Shown here: positions 42,493 to 52,448 of the stretch, piece after piece
Numbering within the stretch: the stretch's first letter is position 1
Layout of the letters: each line of letters begins with the position of its first letter
Assembly: GCF_900110085.1 (NCBI RefSeq)
Contig: NZ_FOCK01000010.1
Coordinates: forward strand, 34,018 to 98,017
DNA from: Prevotella sp. ne3005
GTDB taxonomy: Bacteria; Bacteroidota; Bacteroidia; Bacteroidales; Bacteroidaceae
Length of the DNA: 64,000 bases
Reading direction: 5' to 3'
The notes under the pieces: generated by a model
Told to the model about the DNA's origin: nothing
What the model saw: only the letters and a program-made list of their open reading frames with translations
Databases searched by the model: none
Translations under genes and position numbers: made by a program

Positions 42493-45400
42493 TCAGAAAG
42501 AGATGTTTGCGCCGAAGGAAATAGTACGCGTCAACGGGGTCGTATTAGAGTCGATACCCGAACGCAGGTTGGCGTCATTATAATAGGAATTGATCTCGGG
42601 GTCAAAGCCTGAGTAGCCAGTGATGCAGAACAGATTCTGCGCTTGGGCATAGAGACGGAACGAGGTGATGCCCAATGCCTTCGGCCAGCGACGGGTCTTG
42701 AAGTTATAACTGATGGCAAGGCTCTGCAGGCGGATGAAGTCGCCATTCTCAATCAGGTCGCTGATGGGATTAGCCGTGCCGTTGGAGTAGTTATCGTTGT
42801 AAGAGGCCTTGGCATATTTAGCATGGTCGCCAGGCTGTTGCCAGATGTTGTCGTACCACTCCTTACAGCCACTCCACATACGGCCGTCGGAAAGGGTGGC
42901 GCGCATGGAATTAAGAATTTTGTTGCCGCCCGAGAAATGGAAGTTGAGATTGACATCCCAATTCTTATAGTGGATTGTATTGCTCCAACCGCCATAGTAG
43001 GTGGGCTTGGTGTTGCCGGAGATCTCTGGCTTCCAATCGCTCAGCGTGTACTTCGACTTGGTCTCGCCGTCCATTTCGTAGATCTGGGCGCCACCCTGAC
43101 CATACTTATAGATGAGCAGCTGGCGGTCGTAGCCTCCGTCGGCACGCTTGATGAGCACCACGCGACGACCTGTCTGGGGGTCAATGCCATCGGTGGGATA
43201 GGTATAGAGCTGTGCCAGCGAATAGCCTTCGGTGGTAATGTTGGAGCCACTAATGATATCATCGGCCAACTCGAGCACCTTGTTGCTGACGAAAGAGATG
43301 TTCAATGTAGAATTCCATGAGAACTTCTTTTTACGGATGATGTCACCGCCGACGCTCAATTCGATACCCGTATTGCGGGTCTTGCCGAGGTTGGTGCTGA
43401 TAGAGGCACCGACGATACCGGTAGAATAGGCCTGAGAAGCATTCAGGATGAGGTCTTTCGACTTGGAATAGAAATAATCCACGTCAACAGTGAGGCGCCC
43501 TTTGAACAGTGAGGCACTGAAACCGATGTCGGTAGTAGCCGTCTGCTCCCAGCCCAGATCGGGGTCGTTGATACCTGATGACACATAGGAAACATCGCCA
43601 TTATAGGTTGAGGCAGAGTAGACACTCTTAGAGGCATACCAGTCGACATTGGCGTTACCCACAATACCATAACTCAGTTTCAACTTCAGGTCGTCGAAGA
43701 TACCGTCTTCGCGCAGACTGCGGAAGAAGCGCTCGTCAGAGATACGCCAGGCACCGCTGAGGCCATAGAAGTTACCCCACTTGCGACCCAGTTTCGAAAG
43801 TCCGTCACGACGCCAGTTGGCTGTCAGGTAGTAGCGGCTGTTCCAGTCGTAGGTGAGACGACTGATGTAGCTGAACATGCTACTCTCCTGGATGTTGCCC
43901 GAGCCACTATAGGTGATATAGGGGGCCTCGACATACATCTGGTCGGGATTGCTCAATGTGGTGCCGGTGCGCGAGACAGTGTTGCGTTTATTCTCTGATG
44001 CCTCTACACCCACGAGAATGTCGAAATGGTGCTTCTTGATATCAAACGTATAGTCGGCAGTGTTCGTCCAGGTCCAGCTTCTCAGGCTCGACGTTCCCGT
44101 GTTACTCCGTCCATCGGGATAGCCGCCACCATGGAGAGGGGTGCTGAACGACTCGTTCTGAACCAGCGTCCAGTCAATGCCATAAAGAGACTTCAGGGTA
44201 AGACCTTTTATTGGGGTGATATCGACATAGCCATTGGCGAGGACACGGTGGGTTTTCGACTCCGCATACTGTCCGCCGTCAATCAGACCCATGGCATTGT
44301 AGTAGAACACCTCGATAGCATTGTTTCCTTTTCCCAAGTTCTGAGGGGCAATGGTAGAACGGTAGATACTCCCATCTTCATTATAGGCTGGGACATTGGG
44401 CAGATCGACGTATGCCAGGCGCGTCAGACCACCCATGGCACTCAGTGATCCACCGCGCGAATCGTCGGCAGTGTGAATTTTGCTATAGGTGTAACCGCTG
44501 TTGAAGCCCACCTTCACATATTTATTCAGACTGTAGGTGCCATTACCCTTGAATGAGAAACGGTCGTATTTGGCATCTACCGTGATACCCTCCTGAGTGG
44601 TGTAGCTGCCTGAGAGATAATAGGTACCCTTATCATTACCTCCCTGCACGTTGAGATTATGGTTCTGGGAAATACCTGTGTGGAAAATCAGGTCTACCCA
44701 GTTGGTGCTGACGATTCGGCCCTGGCTATCGGTCATGGTGGCGTAAGGAAGCTTGTTGGGGTCGCCGCCATTGTTCAGCCATCCACGATTCTTGATGTCA
44801 GTGAACTCCTGCGCTGTCAGCGGCTCCAAGAGTTTGGTGGCAGAGTTGAAGCCGAGGTTGAAGTCGTAGGTCAGCTTCGTCTTGCCGGCATAACCCGAGT
44901 TAGTGGTGATGAGGACTACGCCTGCAGCAGCTCTCGAACCATACATGGCACTGGCGGCCGCATCTTTCAAGATGTCAATCGACTTGATGTCGGCTGGGTT
45001 GATATCTGCTACGGGGTTATAGTCGGTGTTCGATGCGATGTCGCTGGTGTTGATGGGCACGCCGTCGACCACATAAAGCGGTGTCACACTTGAGGTGATG
45101 GAGGCCACACCACGGATATTGATAACGGGCGCGGAACCAACTTGAGAGCCCGCAGTGGAGATCATTACACCTGCAGCCTTACCTTCCAACAGGTTGTCAA
45201 TACTATGGCCTGTCACGCCTTCGAGCTTCTCCTTGCTGATAGATGAGATCGAAGAAATGACGTCACGCGACTTGGCCACACCGTAACCCACTACCACCAC
45301 CTCATTGAGCAGGCGGCTGTTCTCACGGATATAGATATCCACGGCAGAACTGGCATCGTAGACCTCCAGATCCTGCTGGTTATAGCCGGTATAGGTCACT

Positions 45401-45612
45401 ACTAAGGTATAGGGCGACTTTCCTGCCAATGTGATAGAGAACTGTCCGTTGATGTCGGTCACGGCAGCGTTACGCGTACCTTTAATTTGTATGGCGGCAC
45501 CGATAATAGGCTCTTCGGTACGCTCATCGAGTACCCGTCCTTTCAGCACGTCTTGAGCAGACGCGCTGAGGGTGGTTACTAGGCAAAAGATATATAATAC
45601 AAGTCGTTTCAT
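42493..45612 (-). CDS. SusC/RagA-family TonB-linked outer-membrane protein
   Basis: 1039 aa. A signal peptide is followed by the CarboxypepD_reg-like extension (about residues 22-100), a TonB plug with NEVVVVGYGVAKSRD and SIDILKDAAASAMYG, and a long barrel ending in FGANISF. It imports a substrate with TonB energy together with SusD. Its place between M14 and S9 peptidase genes points to peptides. The SusD gene follows after 36 bases. Confidence 0.94.
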   Translation of the reverse strand: MKRLVLYIFCLVTTLSASAQDVLKGRVLDERTEEPIIGAAIQIKGTRNAAVTDINGQFSITLAGKSPYTLVVTYTGYNQQDLEVYDASSAVDIYIRENSRLLNEVVVVGYGVAKSRDVISSISSISKEKLEGVTGHSIDNLLEGKAAGVMISTAGSQVGSAPVINIRGVASITSSVTPLYVVDGVPINTSDIASNTDYNPVADINPADIKSIDILKDAAASAMYGSRAAAGVVLITTNSGYAGKTKLTYDFNLGFNSATKLLEPLTAQEFTDIKNRGWLNNGGDPNKLPYATMTDSQGRIVSTNWVDLIFHTGISQNHNLNVQGGNDKGTYYLSGSYTTQEGITVDAKYDRFSFKGNGTYSLNKYVKVGFNSGYTYSKIHTADDSRGGSLSAMGGLTRLAYVDLPNVPAYNEDGSIYRSTIAPQNLGKGNNAIEVFYYNAMGLIDGGQYAESKTHRVLANGYVDITPIKGLTLKSLYGIDWTLVQNESFSTPLHGGGYPDGRSNTGTSSLRSWTWTNTADYTFDIKKHHFDILVGVEASENKRNTVSRTGTTLSNPDQMYVEAPYITYSGSGNIQESSMFSYISRLTYDWNSRYYLTANWRRDGLSKLGRKWGNFYGLSGAWRISDERFFRSLREDGIFDDLKLKLSYGIVGNANVDWYASKSVYSASTYNGDVSYVSSGINDPDLGWEQTATTDIGFSASLFKGRLTVDVDYFYSKSKDLILNASQAYSTGIVGASISTNLGKTRNTGIELSVGGDIIRKKKFSWNSTLNISFVSNKVLELADDIISGSNITTEGYSLAQLYTYPTDGIDPQTGRRVVLIKRADGGYDRQLLIYKYGQGGAQIYEMDGETKSKYTLSDWKPEISGNTKPTYYGGWSNTIHYKNWDVNLNFHFSGGNKILNSMRATLSDGRMWSGCKEWYDNIWQQPGDHAKYAKASYNDNYSNGTANPISDLIENGDFIRLQSLAISYNFKTRRWPKALGITSFRLYAQAQNLFCITGYSGFDPEINSYYNDANLRSGIDSNTTPLTRTISFGANISF

Positions 45613-45639
45613 AATGTGATTATCCTGTTTGAATTAATT

Positions 45640-48249
45640 TTACGGACGGTAGCGGTTGCCACCTGATACATTCTTCCCGAAGAAAAGGGCATTGGTCAAG
45701 ATACGGCTGGTACTGAACCAATAGCCGCGATAGGTAGGTGACTCACTGAAGAGGACAACCGTGCCCTGCCCCAAGTTGTCGTAAGCTACGACTGTGGCAT
45801 TCTTCAGTCGTTTCTGGTTCTCCTTGGTCAGATAACCACCCAGTTGTTTGTCGCCTTTCAACTGAACAAGCGAGGCAAAGTTGTTGGTGGGACGAGGCAG
45901 CACATAGTTGCCCGTCTTCATGGTGAAGAGTTCACGGCTATGGATGCCGTAGGCAAGCGGATTGGTGATATCAAGGTCTGCAGCGTAGAGCACACCGCCT
46001 ATACGGCTCGGGCCATTCACTTCGCGCTGCTTTGCATAGTCCAGGCGCTGGAATTCGTCACGGCCGGCCTTGGCATCCTTCTTATCAGCAGTCTCCTCTT
46101 TCTTCTCCGACTTTTCAAAGTGTGGTGCAAGCCCATTGGCAATAGCCCACTGGGTGGCTCTTTGCGAGGTGATCAGCACACCACCTTCACTGACCCAATG
46201 GCGCAAACGCTCTACAAACTGTTTGGAGAAGCTCTGATAGGTGCCATCGACAAGGATGATGGCGGTATAGCGGTTTAGCGGCGTACGGTCGGCATAGTCG
46301 CTGAAGATCTTTGTCAAGGGAATATGATGGTGGTTACCCAGCAGGTTCCATGTCTCGCCGATGGCCGTCCAGTTGACGCCACCATAACCGCCTGTGCTGA
46401 CGAAGGTAGCCACAACGGGCTTCTTGACCTCAATGAGATTATCACTTCCCAGATCGATACCCGCCTGGCTCAGACCCGTCTTCAGACTATAGACCTGCAC
46501 GTTGGTACCCTCAACGGCCTGACGGATGGTGTTGTAAACACTGTCTACCGATACCGTCTGATATACCAGCGGAACGAGCAGACTACCTGTAGCAGCTTGC
46601 CGGATACTGGCTTCCACAGTCTCTGTGGCAAATGGCTTATAGGCTGCCTTCACATAGATACCCTTATCGAGCAGTTCATAGAGCACCTTAGTGGCATAGA
46701 AATCAGAGAAGTCAATCAGATAGGCATATTCTGACTTGTTGAAGGCTGACTTCTGAACGGCAGGCACCTCGGTCACCAGCTCTCCGACACCAGCAGCTGC
46801 CGTACGTACGAAGGGAAGACCATACCCATGAGCCGTGCTCCAGGCTGTAATATCCATGAAGATGCTGTCGACAAACTCTGTATGCTCATCGAAAGCGGCA
46901 TTTACCAGGCGCCACTGGGCTTGTCCCAGGGGAATCACATAGGCATTGCCGGCCTTGAACTGTTTTCCTGCCTGACTAAAGTCCTTCGACAGCCGATGGA
47001 CTTCAATCTTATGGCGCAGCAGATTGTCAAGGAAGAGATTGGTGATGCCCTTGTCTTCAGAATTGCCAAATACGATATAGCCCTTTCCACCCTTAGCGAC
47101 AGCACTCTTGAAGAACTCTTGCTGATGACGCAGGAACACGGCCTTCTGATCGGTGCCAGCCTTCAGAGCACCTATAGCACTGCGGGTATGGTCGCGCAGA
47201 TTCTTGGCAAACTTGTGGATACCAATCGACGACTCCACCTGTACGCCCTGTGAGCTGCCCACCTCGATGGTAGTACCCACGCCACCTTCAAAGTCGGGAT
47301 AGGTAGAGCCATAGATGGGCGAGATGTTATCATAGTTCTCCTTCGTAAAATAGAGCGAGCCAATCTTGTCGAGCTCTGAGCCGAAATACTTGGCTAGGAT
47401 GACGTTCAACTCCGCATAGGTGCTTTCGGGAACGGTATAGTTCCATGTGCTACGCTCTGGCGAGGGTTCGAAGTAATAGCTGCTGTTGGAGCCCATCTCA
47501 TGGTAGTCGATGTAGATATTGGGATACCACTGATGGTAGTAAGCGGCACGGGCACGGCTCTCCGGGTGAACCAATGCAAACCAGTCGCGGTTCAGGTCGG
47601 CATAGAAGTGATTACCACGCAATGGGGTGAAGCTCTGTGTGTGCTCTATGTCGAGGGCATCGCTCACCGGCGGAATGCTATGGAACGAATTGAAATACTG
47701 TGCTGCACGCTCACGGCCATCAGGATTCAGGGCTGGCTCTATCAGTATGACGGCATCACTCAGTCGCTTCACGATATCGGCATTTTTAGTGGCCGTGAAG
47801 TAATAAGCTGCCAGCACCGAGGCATCGGTTCCAGCCAATTCACCGCCATGTACATTGTAGCCCAACTGGATAATGACTTTCTGATCGTCGTAGCCCGATG
47901 CAAGGGGCTGGTCGGGATCGACGAGCCGGACATGATGCTGGCGTATCTGTTCCAGATTCTTGATGTTCTCGGGAGTTGAGATATGCAAGATGACATACTC
48001 ACGGTTCTCGTGCGTATAACCAATTACCTTGAACTGTGTACGATCAGAGAGTTTATCCAGCAAACGGAAATACTCTACCACACGATCGTATCTTACCAAA
48101 GCCGAACCAATAGGAAATCCGAAGAACTCCTCTGGGGTGGGTATTGACTCGTCGAACTTTTCATCGCTACCAAAATAGTAGCTTGACTGGGCCTGTGCCA
48201 CCAGACTGATGAGCACAGCTATCGCTAATGAATAAATCTTCTTACTCAT
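45640..48249 (-). CDS. Exported M14 zinc carboxypeptidase
   Basis: 869 aa with a signal peptide (about 20 residues). The M14 zinc site is seen as H-G-G-E in YNVHGGELAGTDAS and H in the IDYHEMGSN region; TIEVGSSQG holds a candidate catalytic Glu. The C-terminal part (about residues 600-730, starting VVATFVSTGGYGGVNW) looks like the glutamine-amidotransferase-like domain seen in similar Bacteroidota proteins. It should trim C-terminal residues from peptides in the periplasm. It lies 27 bases before susC. Confidence 0.9.
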   Translation of the reverse strand: MSKKIYSLAIAVLISLVAQAQSSYYFGSDEKFDESIPTPEEFFGFPIGSALVRYDRVVEYFRLLDKLSDRTQFKVIGYTHENREYVILHISTPENIKNLEQIRQHHVRLVDPDQPLASGYDDQKVIIQLGYNVHGGELAGTDASVLAAYYFTATKNADIVKRLSDAVILIEPALNPDGRERAAQYFNSFHSIPPVSDALDIEHTQSFTPLRGNHFYADLNRDWFALVHPESRARAAYYHQWYPNIYIDYHEMGSNSSYYFEPSPERSTWNYTVPESTYAELNVILAKYFGSELDKIGSLYFTKENYDNISPIYGSTYPDFEGGVGTTIEVGSSQGVQVESSIGIHKFAKNLRDHTRSAIGALKAGTDQKAVFLRHQQEFFKSAVAKGGKGYIVFGNSEDKGITNLFLDNLLRHKIEVHRLSKDFSQAGKQFKAGNAYVIPLGQAQWRLVNAAFDEHTEFVDSIFMDITAWSTAHGYGLPFVRTAAAGVGELVTEVPAVQKSAFNKSEYAYLIDFSDFYATKVLYELLDKGIYVKAAYKPFATETVEASIRQAATGSLLVPLVYQTVSVDSVYNTIRQAVEGTNVQVYSLKTGLSQAGIDLGSDNLIEVKKPVVATFVSTGGYGGVNWTAIGETWNLLGNHHHIPLTKIFSDYADRTPLNRYTAIILVDGTYQSFSKQFVERLRHWVSEGGVLITSQRATQWAIANGLAPHFEKSEKKEETADKKDAKAGRDEFQRLDYAKQREVNGPSRIGGVLYAADLDITNPLAYGIHSRELFTMKTGNYVLPRPTNNFASLVQLKGDKQLGGYLTKENQKRLKNATVVAYDNLGQGTVVLFSESPTYRGYWFSTSRILTNALFFGKNVSGGNRYRP

Positions 48250-48283
48250 TTCTTTGATTTTTTAAGAATTAAACTTCGATGCT

Positions 48284-49183
48284 TTACTTCTGCGCCGTCA
48301 GTGCTTTATTTGCCTTCAGGAATCCGTAAGGAGACAGATAGCCCTGTCCCTCTGTCGAGGCCCAGTCTACGAATCTGCGCAACTCCTGATTGTCGGTCTT
48401 GATGCTGATATTGCCAATGGGCAGGCCAGTGTGCGGCAGCTTATCAAGATAGTCTGTCAACTTGTCGAGACTGCTGATAACCGAACGTTCTTCGTCACTG
48501 ATGCGCCCATTGCCGTCCAAATCGGTAGCCAGAACGGTCAGTCCCTCAACGGGCTGATAGGTATTGCTGTCATAAGCAAGACTTGCAACATTGAAGGCAA
48601 TAGCATCCTGATGACTCCTGACAGCACTGATCAAATTCTCCTCACTGCCCAGGATTTTCTTTCCCTTCACACGGTTGGGAGTGATGCTCAGATCCCTGGC
48701 CACCAGAGTTGTCGTGATGGCATGGCTGCCTGTCAGCGAATAGACTGTGCCCGGCAATTGTTTCTCTCCTTCTTCCTCTGCATCAAGTTCCTCCAGAAGA
48801 TCACGCTCTACGAAGATTTGATGCTTCAGTTTATTACTCAAGCCCTTTACCACCTTCTTATTGCGTAGCAGTTCGTTCTCAGAGTTTGCGATGGGCAGGA
48901 TAGCGAAGCGTCCGATACTATTCACATCGTCCTGTCCGGAGAGACTCACCGAGGCATCTGCCTTTTCACGAGTGTCCACAACAGTTGCAGTAAACTCAGG
49001 ATTCACCTTATTATATTCTTTAATGAGTCGTTCCATCATCTGACGAGTGAACTGAGCGTCGCTAACGTTAATCTGCAAGTTTTGCGCCAGAGACATCATG
49101 GGGCAACACATCAAGCCTGTCAGCAATAATGTGGTTACCTTACTCTTTGCCTCCTTTACATTCAGAAATACTTTCTTTCTCAT
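48284..49183 (-). CDS. PstS-like substrate-binding protein with EF-hand loop
   Basis: 299 aa with a signal peptide (cleavage near SLAQ). The fold pattern is that of PstS-type periplasmic binding proteins, especially the DAIAFNVASLAYDS region and the C-terminal RRFVDWASTEGQGYLSPYGFLK, like the PstS end. An insert contains DLDGNGRISDEE, a complete 12-residue EF-hand calcium loop (D1, D3, N5, E12). It is the first gene of the SusCD/peptidase operon and no ABC permease is nearby, so it may feed another system or sense the ligand. The precise ligand is unknown. Confidence 0.8.
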   Translation of the reverse strand: MRKKVFLNVKEAKSKVTTLLLTGLMCCPMMSLAQNLQINVSDAQFTRQMMERLIKEYNKVNPEFTATVVDTREKADASVSLSGQDDVNSIGRFAILPIANSENELLRNKKVVKGLSNKLKHQIFVERDLLEELDAEEEGEKQLPGTVYSLTGSHAITTTLVARDLSITPNRVKGKKILGSEENLISAVRSHQDAIAFNVASLAYDSNTYQPVEGLTVLATDLDGNGRISDEERSVISSLDKLTDYLDKLPHTGLPIGNISIKTDNQELRRFVDWASTEGQGYLSPYGFLKANKALTAQK

Positions 49184-49235
49184 AATTTCACACGTTTTTT
49201 TGTTTAACTTATGTTTATGTCATTTTTCGACGGTG

Positions 49236-49266
49236 CAAAGGTACGGCGGTTTTGAAACACCAACAA
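49236..49266 (-). promoter_or_regulatory. Promoter of the peptide-utilisation operon
   Basis: On the minus strand TTG (49266-49264), 20 bp, then TACCTTTG (49243-49236), 52 bases before the first ATG. Confidence 0.65.
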
Positions 49267-49351
49267 TCCCGACTTTACGGCATTTCATATACCAAACGTT
49301 TGTTAAATACTGCGTTTTCCGCTCATCTTCTACATATTTTCTCATTTTTTC

Positions 49352-49382
49352 TTGGATATTCGGTCAAAAATGAATAATTTTG
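49352..49382 (+). promoter_or_regulatory. Promoter of korAB
   Basis: TTG (49352-49354), 20 bp, then TAATTTTG (49375-49382), 39 bases before the korA ATG. Confidence 0.62.
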
Positions 49383-49421
49383 CAGCCCATAAGAAAATAT
49401 GTAATTAACCGAATTATAGTT

Positions 49422-51266
49422 ATGGCAGAACAATTAGAAGTGAAGGAGCTCGACCAGGTGGTCGTTCGCTTCTCTGGAGACTCCGGTGATGGCATGCAGC
49501 TCGCCGGAAACATCTTCTCTACGGTTAGTGCCACCGTTGGTAACGGCATCTCAACATTCCCCGACTATCCCGCTGACATCCGCGCCCCGCAAGGTTCGCT
49601 CACTGGCGTATCGGGATTCCAGGTTCACATCGGAGCCGGCAAGGTCTACACCCCTGGTGACAAATGCGACGTACTGGTAGCCATGAACGCTGCCGCCCTG
49701 AAGACGCAGTACCGTTACGCCAAGCCGGGTGCCACCATCATCATCGACACAGACTCTTTTGGTCCGAAGGATCTTGAGAAGGCACAGTTTAAAACTGAGG
49801 ACTACCTCGGAGAGATGAATATCGACCCAGATCGTGTGATTCAGTGCCCGCTCACCACAATGGTAAAGGACTGTCTGACCGATACAGGTATGGACAATAA
49901 GGCCATGTTGAAGTGCCGTAATATGTTCGCATTGGGTCTCGTCTGCTGGCTTTTCGATCGCGACCTGAACCTCGTAGCTAATTTCCTGCACGAGAAGTTC
50001 GCCAAGAAGCCTGCTATCGCCGAGGCTAACATCAAAGTAATCCAGGCAGGTTACGACTACGGACACAACACGCACTCATCGACTATCAACGTTTATCGCG
50101 TAGAGTCGAAGGAGAAGGTTCCCGGACGCTATATGGACATCACAGGAAACAAGGCTACGGCCTATGGTTTCATCGCCGCCGCTGAGAAGGCTGGCCTTAA
50201 ACTCTATCTGGGTTCCTATCCTATCACCCCCGCCACCGACGTACTCCACGAACTGTCAAAGCACAAGTCGTGTGGCGTAATTACCGTTCAGTGTGAGGAT
50301 GAGATCAGCGGTTGTGCCTCTGCCCTCGGCGCTTCGTTCGCTGGTGCACTGGGTGTCACCTCTACCTCTGGTCCTGGTATCTGTCTGAAGAGTGAGGCCA
50401 TGAACCTCGCTGTGATTATGGAGCTGCCCCTCGTGGTACTCGATGTACAGCGTGGTGGTCCTGCAACAGGTCTTCCCACGAAGTCGGAGCAGACCGATCT
50501 GCTTCAGGCACTCTTTGGCCGTAACGGTGAGAGTCCGATGCCCGTGATGGCAGCCACCAGTCCTACCGACTGTTTCGATGCAGCCTATCAAGCTGCCAAA
50601 ATCGCCCTCGAGCATATGACGCCCGTCGTATTGCTTACCGATGCTTTTGTAGCTAATGGATCTGGTGCCTTCAAACTCCCAGAGATTGCCAAGCTCGATC
50701 CTATCAATCCCCCGTATGTCCCTGAGGAACTGAAGGGTAAGTGGACACCTTATATGCGTGCAGAGAACGGTACCCGCTACTGGGCTGTACCTGGCCGCGA
50801 GGGCTTCACCCACATCCTCGGTGGTCTGGAGAAGGACTCTAACACAGGTGCCATCTCTACAAATCCTGAGAATCACGACCTGATGACGCGTCTGCGCCAG
50901 CAGAAGATTGCCAACATCCAAGTGCCAGACCTTGAGGTCGACGGTGATGCTGATGCCGATTTGCTGATTGTGGGCTTTGGTTCTACCTATGGCCATCTGC
51001 GTTCAGCGATGGACGAGCTGCGTGGAAAGGGTTACAAGGTTGCCCAGACCCACTTCAAGTATCTGAACCCGCTGCCTAAGAACACAGCTGCCGTTCTTTC
51101 TAAATATAAGAAGGTGGTAGTAGCTGAGCAGAATATGGGTCAGCTCGCTGGTTATCTGCGCATGAAGGTAGATAACTTCGTTCCCTTCCAGTTCAATCAG
51201 GTGAAGGGACAGCCCTTCGTGGTAGAAGAGTTAGTCAACGCATTCGAGGACATTTTAAAGAAGTAA
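49422..51266 (+). CDS. korA: 2-oxoacid:ferredoxin oxidoreductase alpha subunit (gamma-alpha fusion)
   Basis: 614 aa from the ATG. The N-terminal gamma-like domain (about residues 1-190) has FSGDSGDGMQLAG. The pyrimidine-binding alpha domain follows with YPITPATDVLHEL and the TSGPGICLKSEAMNLAV motif. KorA-type enzymes oxidise 2-oxoglutarate or similar 2-oxoacids to the acyl-CoA, passing electrons to ferredoxin. It lies 6 bases before korB, divergent from the peptide operon; the substrate within the 2-oxoacid group is inferred. Confidence 0.92.
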   Translation: MAEQLEVKELDQVVVRFSGDSGDGMQLAGNIFSTVSATVGNGISTFPDYPADIRAPQGSLTGVSGFQVHIGAGKVYTPGDKCDVLVAMNAAALKTQYRYAKPGATIIIDTDSFGPKDLEKAQFKTEDYLGEMNIDPDRVIQCPLTTMVKDCLTDTGMDNKAMLKCRNMFALGLVCWLFDRDLNLVANFLHEKFAKKPAIAEANIKVIQAGYDYGHNTHSSTINVYRVESKEKVPGRYMDITGNKATAYGFIAAAEKAGLKLYLGSYPITPATDVLHELSKHKSCGVITVQCEDEISGCASALGASFAGALGVTSTSGPGICLKSEAMNLAVIMELPLVVLDVQRGGPATGLPTKSEQTDLLQALFGRNGESPMPVMAATSPTDCFDAAYQAAKIALEHMTPVVLLTDAFVANGSGAFKLPEIAKLDPINPPYVPEELKGKWTPYMRAENGTRYWAVPGREGFTHILGGLEKDSNTGAISTNPENHDLMTRLRQQKIANIQVPDLEVDGDADADLLIVGFGSTYGHLRSAMDELRGKGYKVAQTHFKYLNPLPKNTAAVLSKYKKVVVAEQNMGQLAGYLRMKVDNFVPFQFNQVKGQPFVVEELVNAFEDILKK

Positions 51267-51272
51267 AGCATT

Positions 51273-52277
51273 ATGAGTTATACAGCACAAGATTTCAAGA
51301 AAGGCCAGCCCCGTTGGTGCCCTGGTTGTGGCGACCACTTCTTCCTGGCTTCACTCCATAAGGCTATGGCAGAGATTGGCGTAGCCCCTGAGAACGTTGC
51401 AGTCATCTCTGGTATCGGCTGTTCAAGCCGTCTGCCCCACTATATGGCTACCTATGGCATGAACACCATCCATGGTCGTGCCGCTGCCATCGCTACAGGA
51501 GCTAAGGTAGCTAATCCCGACCTCACTGTTTGGCAGGTGTCTGGCGATGGTGACGGACTGGCTATCGGTGGTAACCACTTCATCCATGCCAACCGTCGTA
51601 ACATCGACCTCAATATGATCCTGCTCAACAACCGTATTTACGGTCTGACCAAGGGTCAGTACTCACCAACCTCTCCTCGTGGTTTCGTTTCGAAGTCATC
51701 TCCTTATGGCACAGTAGAGGATCCGTTCCGCCCTGCAGAACTCTGCTTCGGTGCCCGCGGGCACTTCTTCGCCCGCTGTGTGGCTACCGATGCCAAGGGC
51801 ACCGTTGAGGTATTGAAGGCAGCCTATGAGCACAAGGGTGCTTCAGTTACTGAGGTACTGCAGAATTGTGTAATCTTCAACGACCACTGCCACGACCTGG
51901 TTTATAATAACGAAGGTCGTAAGAAGAACGCCATCTACGTGAAGCACGGCGAGAAGCTCGTGTTCGGTGAGAACAATGAGTTCGGACTCGTACAGCAGGG
52001 CTTCGGTCTGAAGGTGGTAGAAATCGGCAAGGATGGCTATACAATCGATGACGTACTCGTCCACGATGCTCACTGCGAGGACAACACCCTGCAGCTGAAA
52101 CTCGCCCTGATGGGTAACAACGATGGATTCCCCATCGCGCTCGGCGTGATTCGCGACGTAGAGGCTCCCACCTACAATGACGCTGTTTATGCCCAACTTG
52201 AAGAAGTATCTGGCATGAAGAAATACCACAACTTCACCGAGCTCCTCGAGACCAATGACATTTGGACAGTAGAATAA
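51273..52277 (+). CDS. korB: 2-oxoacid:ferredoxin oxidoreductase beta subunit
   Basis: 334 aa. TPP-binding half with RWCPGCGDHFFLASL at the start, GIGCSSRLPHYM, and the TPP/metal motif GDGDGLAIGGNHFIHANRRN to MILLNNRIYGLTKGQ. It pairs with the preceding alpha subunit to form KorAB. CPGCG is the usual N-terminal Cys pair of this subunit; the remaining [4Fe-4S] Cys ligands are spread further along. A terminator follows. Confidence 0.93.
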   Translation: MSYTAQDFKKGQPRWCPGCGDHFFLASLHKAMAEIGVAPENVAVISGIGCSSRLPHYMATYGMNTIHGRAAAIATGAKVANPDLTVWQVSGDGDGLAIGGNHFIHANRRNIDLNMILLNNRIYGLTKGQYSPTSPRGFVSKSSPYGTVEDPFRPAELCFGARGHFFARCVATDAKGTVEVLKAAYEHKGASVTEVLQNCVIFNDHCHDLVYNNEGRKKNAIYVKHGEKLVFGENNEFGLVQQGFGLKVVEIGKDGYTIDDVLVHDAHCEDNTLQLKLALMGNNDGFPIALGVIRDVEAPTYNDAVYAQLEEVSGMKKYHNFTELLETNDIWTVE

Positions 52278-52300
52278 CGAGTTTGTAAACTCCACATATC

Positions 52301-52338
52301 AATCACCCCTTAGGCTTCAGGTTTGAGGGGTGATTTTG
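52301..52338 (+). terminator. Terminator of korAB
   Basis: AATCACCCCT (52301-52310) pairs with AGGGGTGATT (52326-52335), followed by TTTG; the T run is short. Confidence 0.75.
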
Positions 52339-52404
52339 TGTATTTATACACTTAATATCCTAACTTTGTCCACAATCCACTTTACTCTTTTCACATAAAT
52401 GTTG

Positions 52405-52412
52405 TAACTTTG
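52405..52412 (+). promoter_or_regulatory. -7 box of the DASS transporter promoter
   Basis: TAACTTTG, 37 bases before the ATG. A second identical box at 52361-52368 may be an alternative start further upstream. The -33 elements are weak. Confidence 0.5.
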
Positions 52413-52448
52413 CAAGCGTTTTCGAAAACTTAATTTAAATCAAACAAT

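Noticed and set aside
48284..49183. Phosphate uptake (Pst) system
   Set aside because: Only a PstS-like binding protein is present, without PstC, PstA or PstB, and it sits in a peptide operon.
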